A DNA stretch of 64,000 nucleotides from Nocardioides ginsengisegetis (GTDB lineage Bacteria; Actinomycetota; Actinomycetes; Propionibacteriales; Nocardioidaceae), in assembly GCF_014138045.1 (NCBI RefSeq), contig NZ_JACGXA010000001.1, positions 679,501 through 743,500 of the forward strand. Direction: 5' to 3'. Under the pieces are notes generated by a model. The model was not told the origin of the DNA. It saw only the letters and a program-made list of their open reading frames with translations, and did no database searches. Positions 63,256 to 64,000 of this stretch are shown piece after piece. A program made the translations under genes and the position numbers. Position 1 is the first letter of the stretch. Every line of letters starts with the position of its first letter.

Positions 63256-63969
63256 ATGACTGAATCGACTGGCGGCACCGTCGACCCCGACGGCCCGCTG
63301 GCCTTCGAGGACCCCGAGTACCGCGAGGCCGTCGTCGACCTGCTCGGCGCGATCGCCTACGGCGAGATCTCGGCCTTCGAGCGCCTCGCCGAGGACGCCC
63401 GGCTCGCCCCGACGCTCGAGGACAAGGTCGCGATCGTGACCATGGCGACCGCGGAGTTCGCCCACGTCGCCCCGCTGCGGGAGCGGCTCGAGTCCCTCGG
63501 CGCGGACCCCTTCGCCGCGATGGCGCCGTTCCGCAGCGCGATCGACCTCTTCCACGCGCACACGGCCCCCTCCGACTGGTTCGAGGGCCTGATCAAGGCG
63601 TACGTCGGCGACGGCATGGCCAACGACTTCTACCGCGAGATCGCGGCCTACCTCGACGCCGAGACGCGCGACCTCGTGGTCGCCACGCTCGAGGACGGCG
63701 GGCACTCCCGCTTCGTCGTCGACCGGGTCCGGGCCGCCATCGTCGCGGACCACCGGCTCGGTGGCCGGCTCGCCCTGTGGGGCCGCCGGCTGATGGGGGA
63801 GGCCCTCACCCAGGCCCAGCGGGTCGCCGCCGAGCGCGACGCGCTGTCCGCGCTGCTGGCCGGCGGCGTGGACCGGCCCGGGCTCGACCTGGCCGCGATC
63901 GGGCGGATGTTCGCCCGGATCACCGAGCGGCACGCCGAGCGGATGGCCGAGCTCGGGCTGGACTCCTAG
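63256..63969 (+). CDS. Ferritin-like fold protein (tRNA hydroxylase-like)
   Basis: 237 residues. An all-helical sequence with Glu and His spaced as in ferritin-like di-iron carriers (AIAYGEISAFERLAEDARLA, ATAEFAHVAPLRERLE, ITERHAERMAELG). It resembles the actinobacterial Rv3210c family related to MiaE-type hydroxylases; whether it binds iron is not certain. It is divergent from rhlE, with a 135-bp gap holding both promoters. Confidence 0.82.
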   Translation: MTESTGGTVDPDGPLAFEDPEYREAVVDLLGAIAYGEISAFERLAEDARLAPTLEDKVAIVTMATAEFAHVAPLRERLESLGADPFAAMAPFRSAIDLFHAHTAPSDWFEGLIKAYVGDGMANDFYREIAAYLDAETRDLVVATLEDGGHSRFVVDRVRAAIVADHRLGGRLALWGRRLMGEALTQAQRVAAERDALSALLAGGVDRPGLDLAAIGRMFARITERHAERMAELGLDS

Positions 63970-64000
63970 GAGCGGAAGCCGACCTGGCCCGCGACGCCGC
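63966..64000 (-). CDS. Possible 3' end of a minus-strand gene running off the window
   Basis: On the minus strand an open frame enters from the right edge and ends ...GVAGQVGFRS before TAG at 63966-63968, overlapping the stop of the ferritin-like gene. The overlap of stops would make a convergent pair. Only 10 codons are visible, so this is tentative. Confidence 0.25.
   Translation of the reverse strand, partial: GVAGQVGFRS

Overview
The window is about 64 kb of very GC-rich DNA (GC-rich third codon positions, many GTG starts, ATGA/GTGA stop-start overlaps). It looks like the chromosome of a high-GC actinobacterium, most likely Nocardioides or another member of the Propionibacteriales. The basis is gene content and order: DUF3499 - phosphomannomutase - Trm112-like - SIS protein, ahcY - mtrA - mtrB - lpqB - comF - hpf - response regulator - secA, mgtE-like - DUF1003 - mrp - tatB, and ferritin-like - rhlE - ParA-like. 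All of these have counterparts in Mycobacterium and Streptomyces. The genus is an inference. No tRNA, rRNA, CRISPR array or prophage was seen.

Layout. 1-3.3 kb: end of a membrane glycosyltransferase and a DUF5719 protein. 3.36-4.71 kb: IS110-family element, copy 1. 4.7-5.2 kb: a dense block of palindromic repeats. 5.2-10.9 kb: degenerate zincin, DUF3499, sugar phosphomutase operon, acyltransferase, cation transporter. 11.3-23.7 kb: core block ahcY, mtrAB-lpqB, comF, a non-coding leader (candidate raiA RNA) in front of hpf, an orphan response regulator, a YcaQ-like glycosylase and secA. 24-30 kb: SRPBCC, DUF6459-like and LysM proteins, then the minus-strand operon mgtE-like/DUF1003/mrp/tatB. 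30-43 kb: accessory envelope locus with three sulfotransferase-like paralogues, a lipoprotein, a secreted PLD-like protein, a cutinase-like/RCC1 fusion lacking its nucleophile, an exported DNase I-fold protein, a LicD-methyltransferase fusion, an acyl-CoA dehydrogenase and a MaoC-type hydratase. 43.7-48.5 kb: POT peptide transporter, MFS permease and a CASTOR/POLLUX-type channel. 48.49-49.85 kb: IS110 copy 2, apparently identical to copy 1. 50-54.4 kb: histidine phosphatase, DUF6758-like protein, alpha/beta hydrolase, PHP phosphoesterase, MarC protein and a sigma factor closely resembling Bacillus SigH. 54.4-59 kb: divergent secreted beta-propeller and penicillin acylase. 59-64 kb: SDR, ParA-like ATPase, L,D-transpeptidase, RhlE helicase and a ferritin-like protein.

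Most genes belong to housekeeping themes: envelope polysaccharide precursors, methyl cycle, MtrAB cell-wall signalling, Sec and Tat export, and ribosome hibernation. Four things stand out. First, a modular family of interspersed palindromic repeats: a twin-hairpin unit of about 125 bp in four places, plus larger palindromes. Second, two IS110 copies that both abut this repeat family at the same junction, with a non-coding left end that may encode a bridge RNA. Third, a 400-base untranslated leader before hpf. Fourth, a predicted pseudo-cutinase fused to a seven-bladed RCC1 propeller inside a surface-modification locus.
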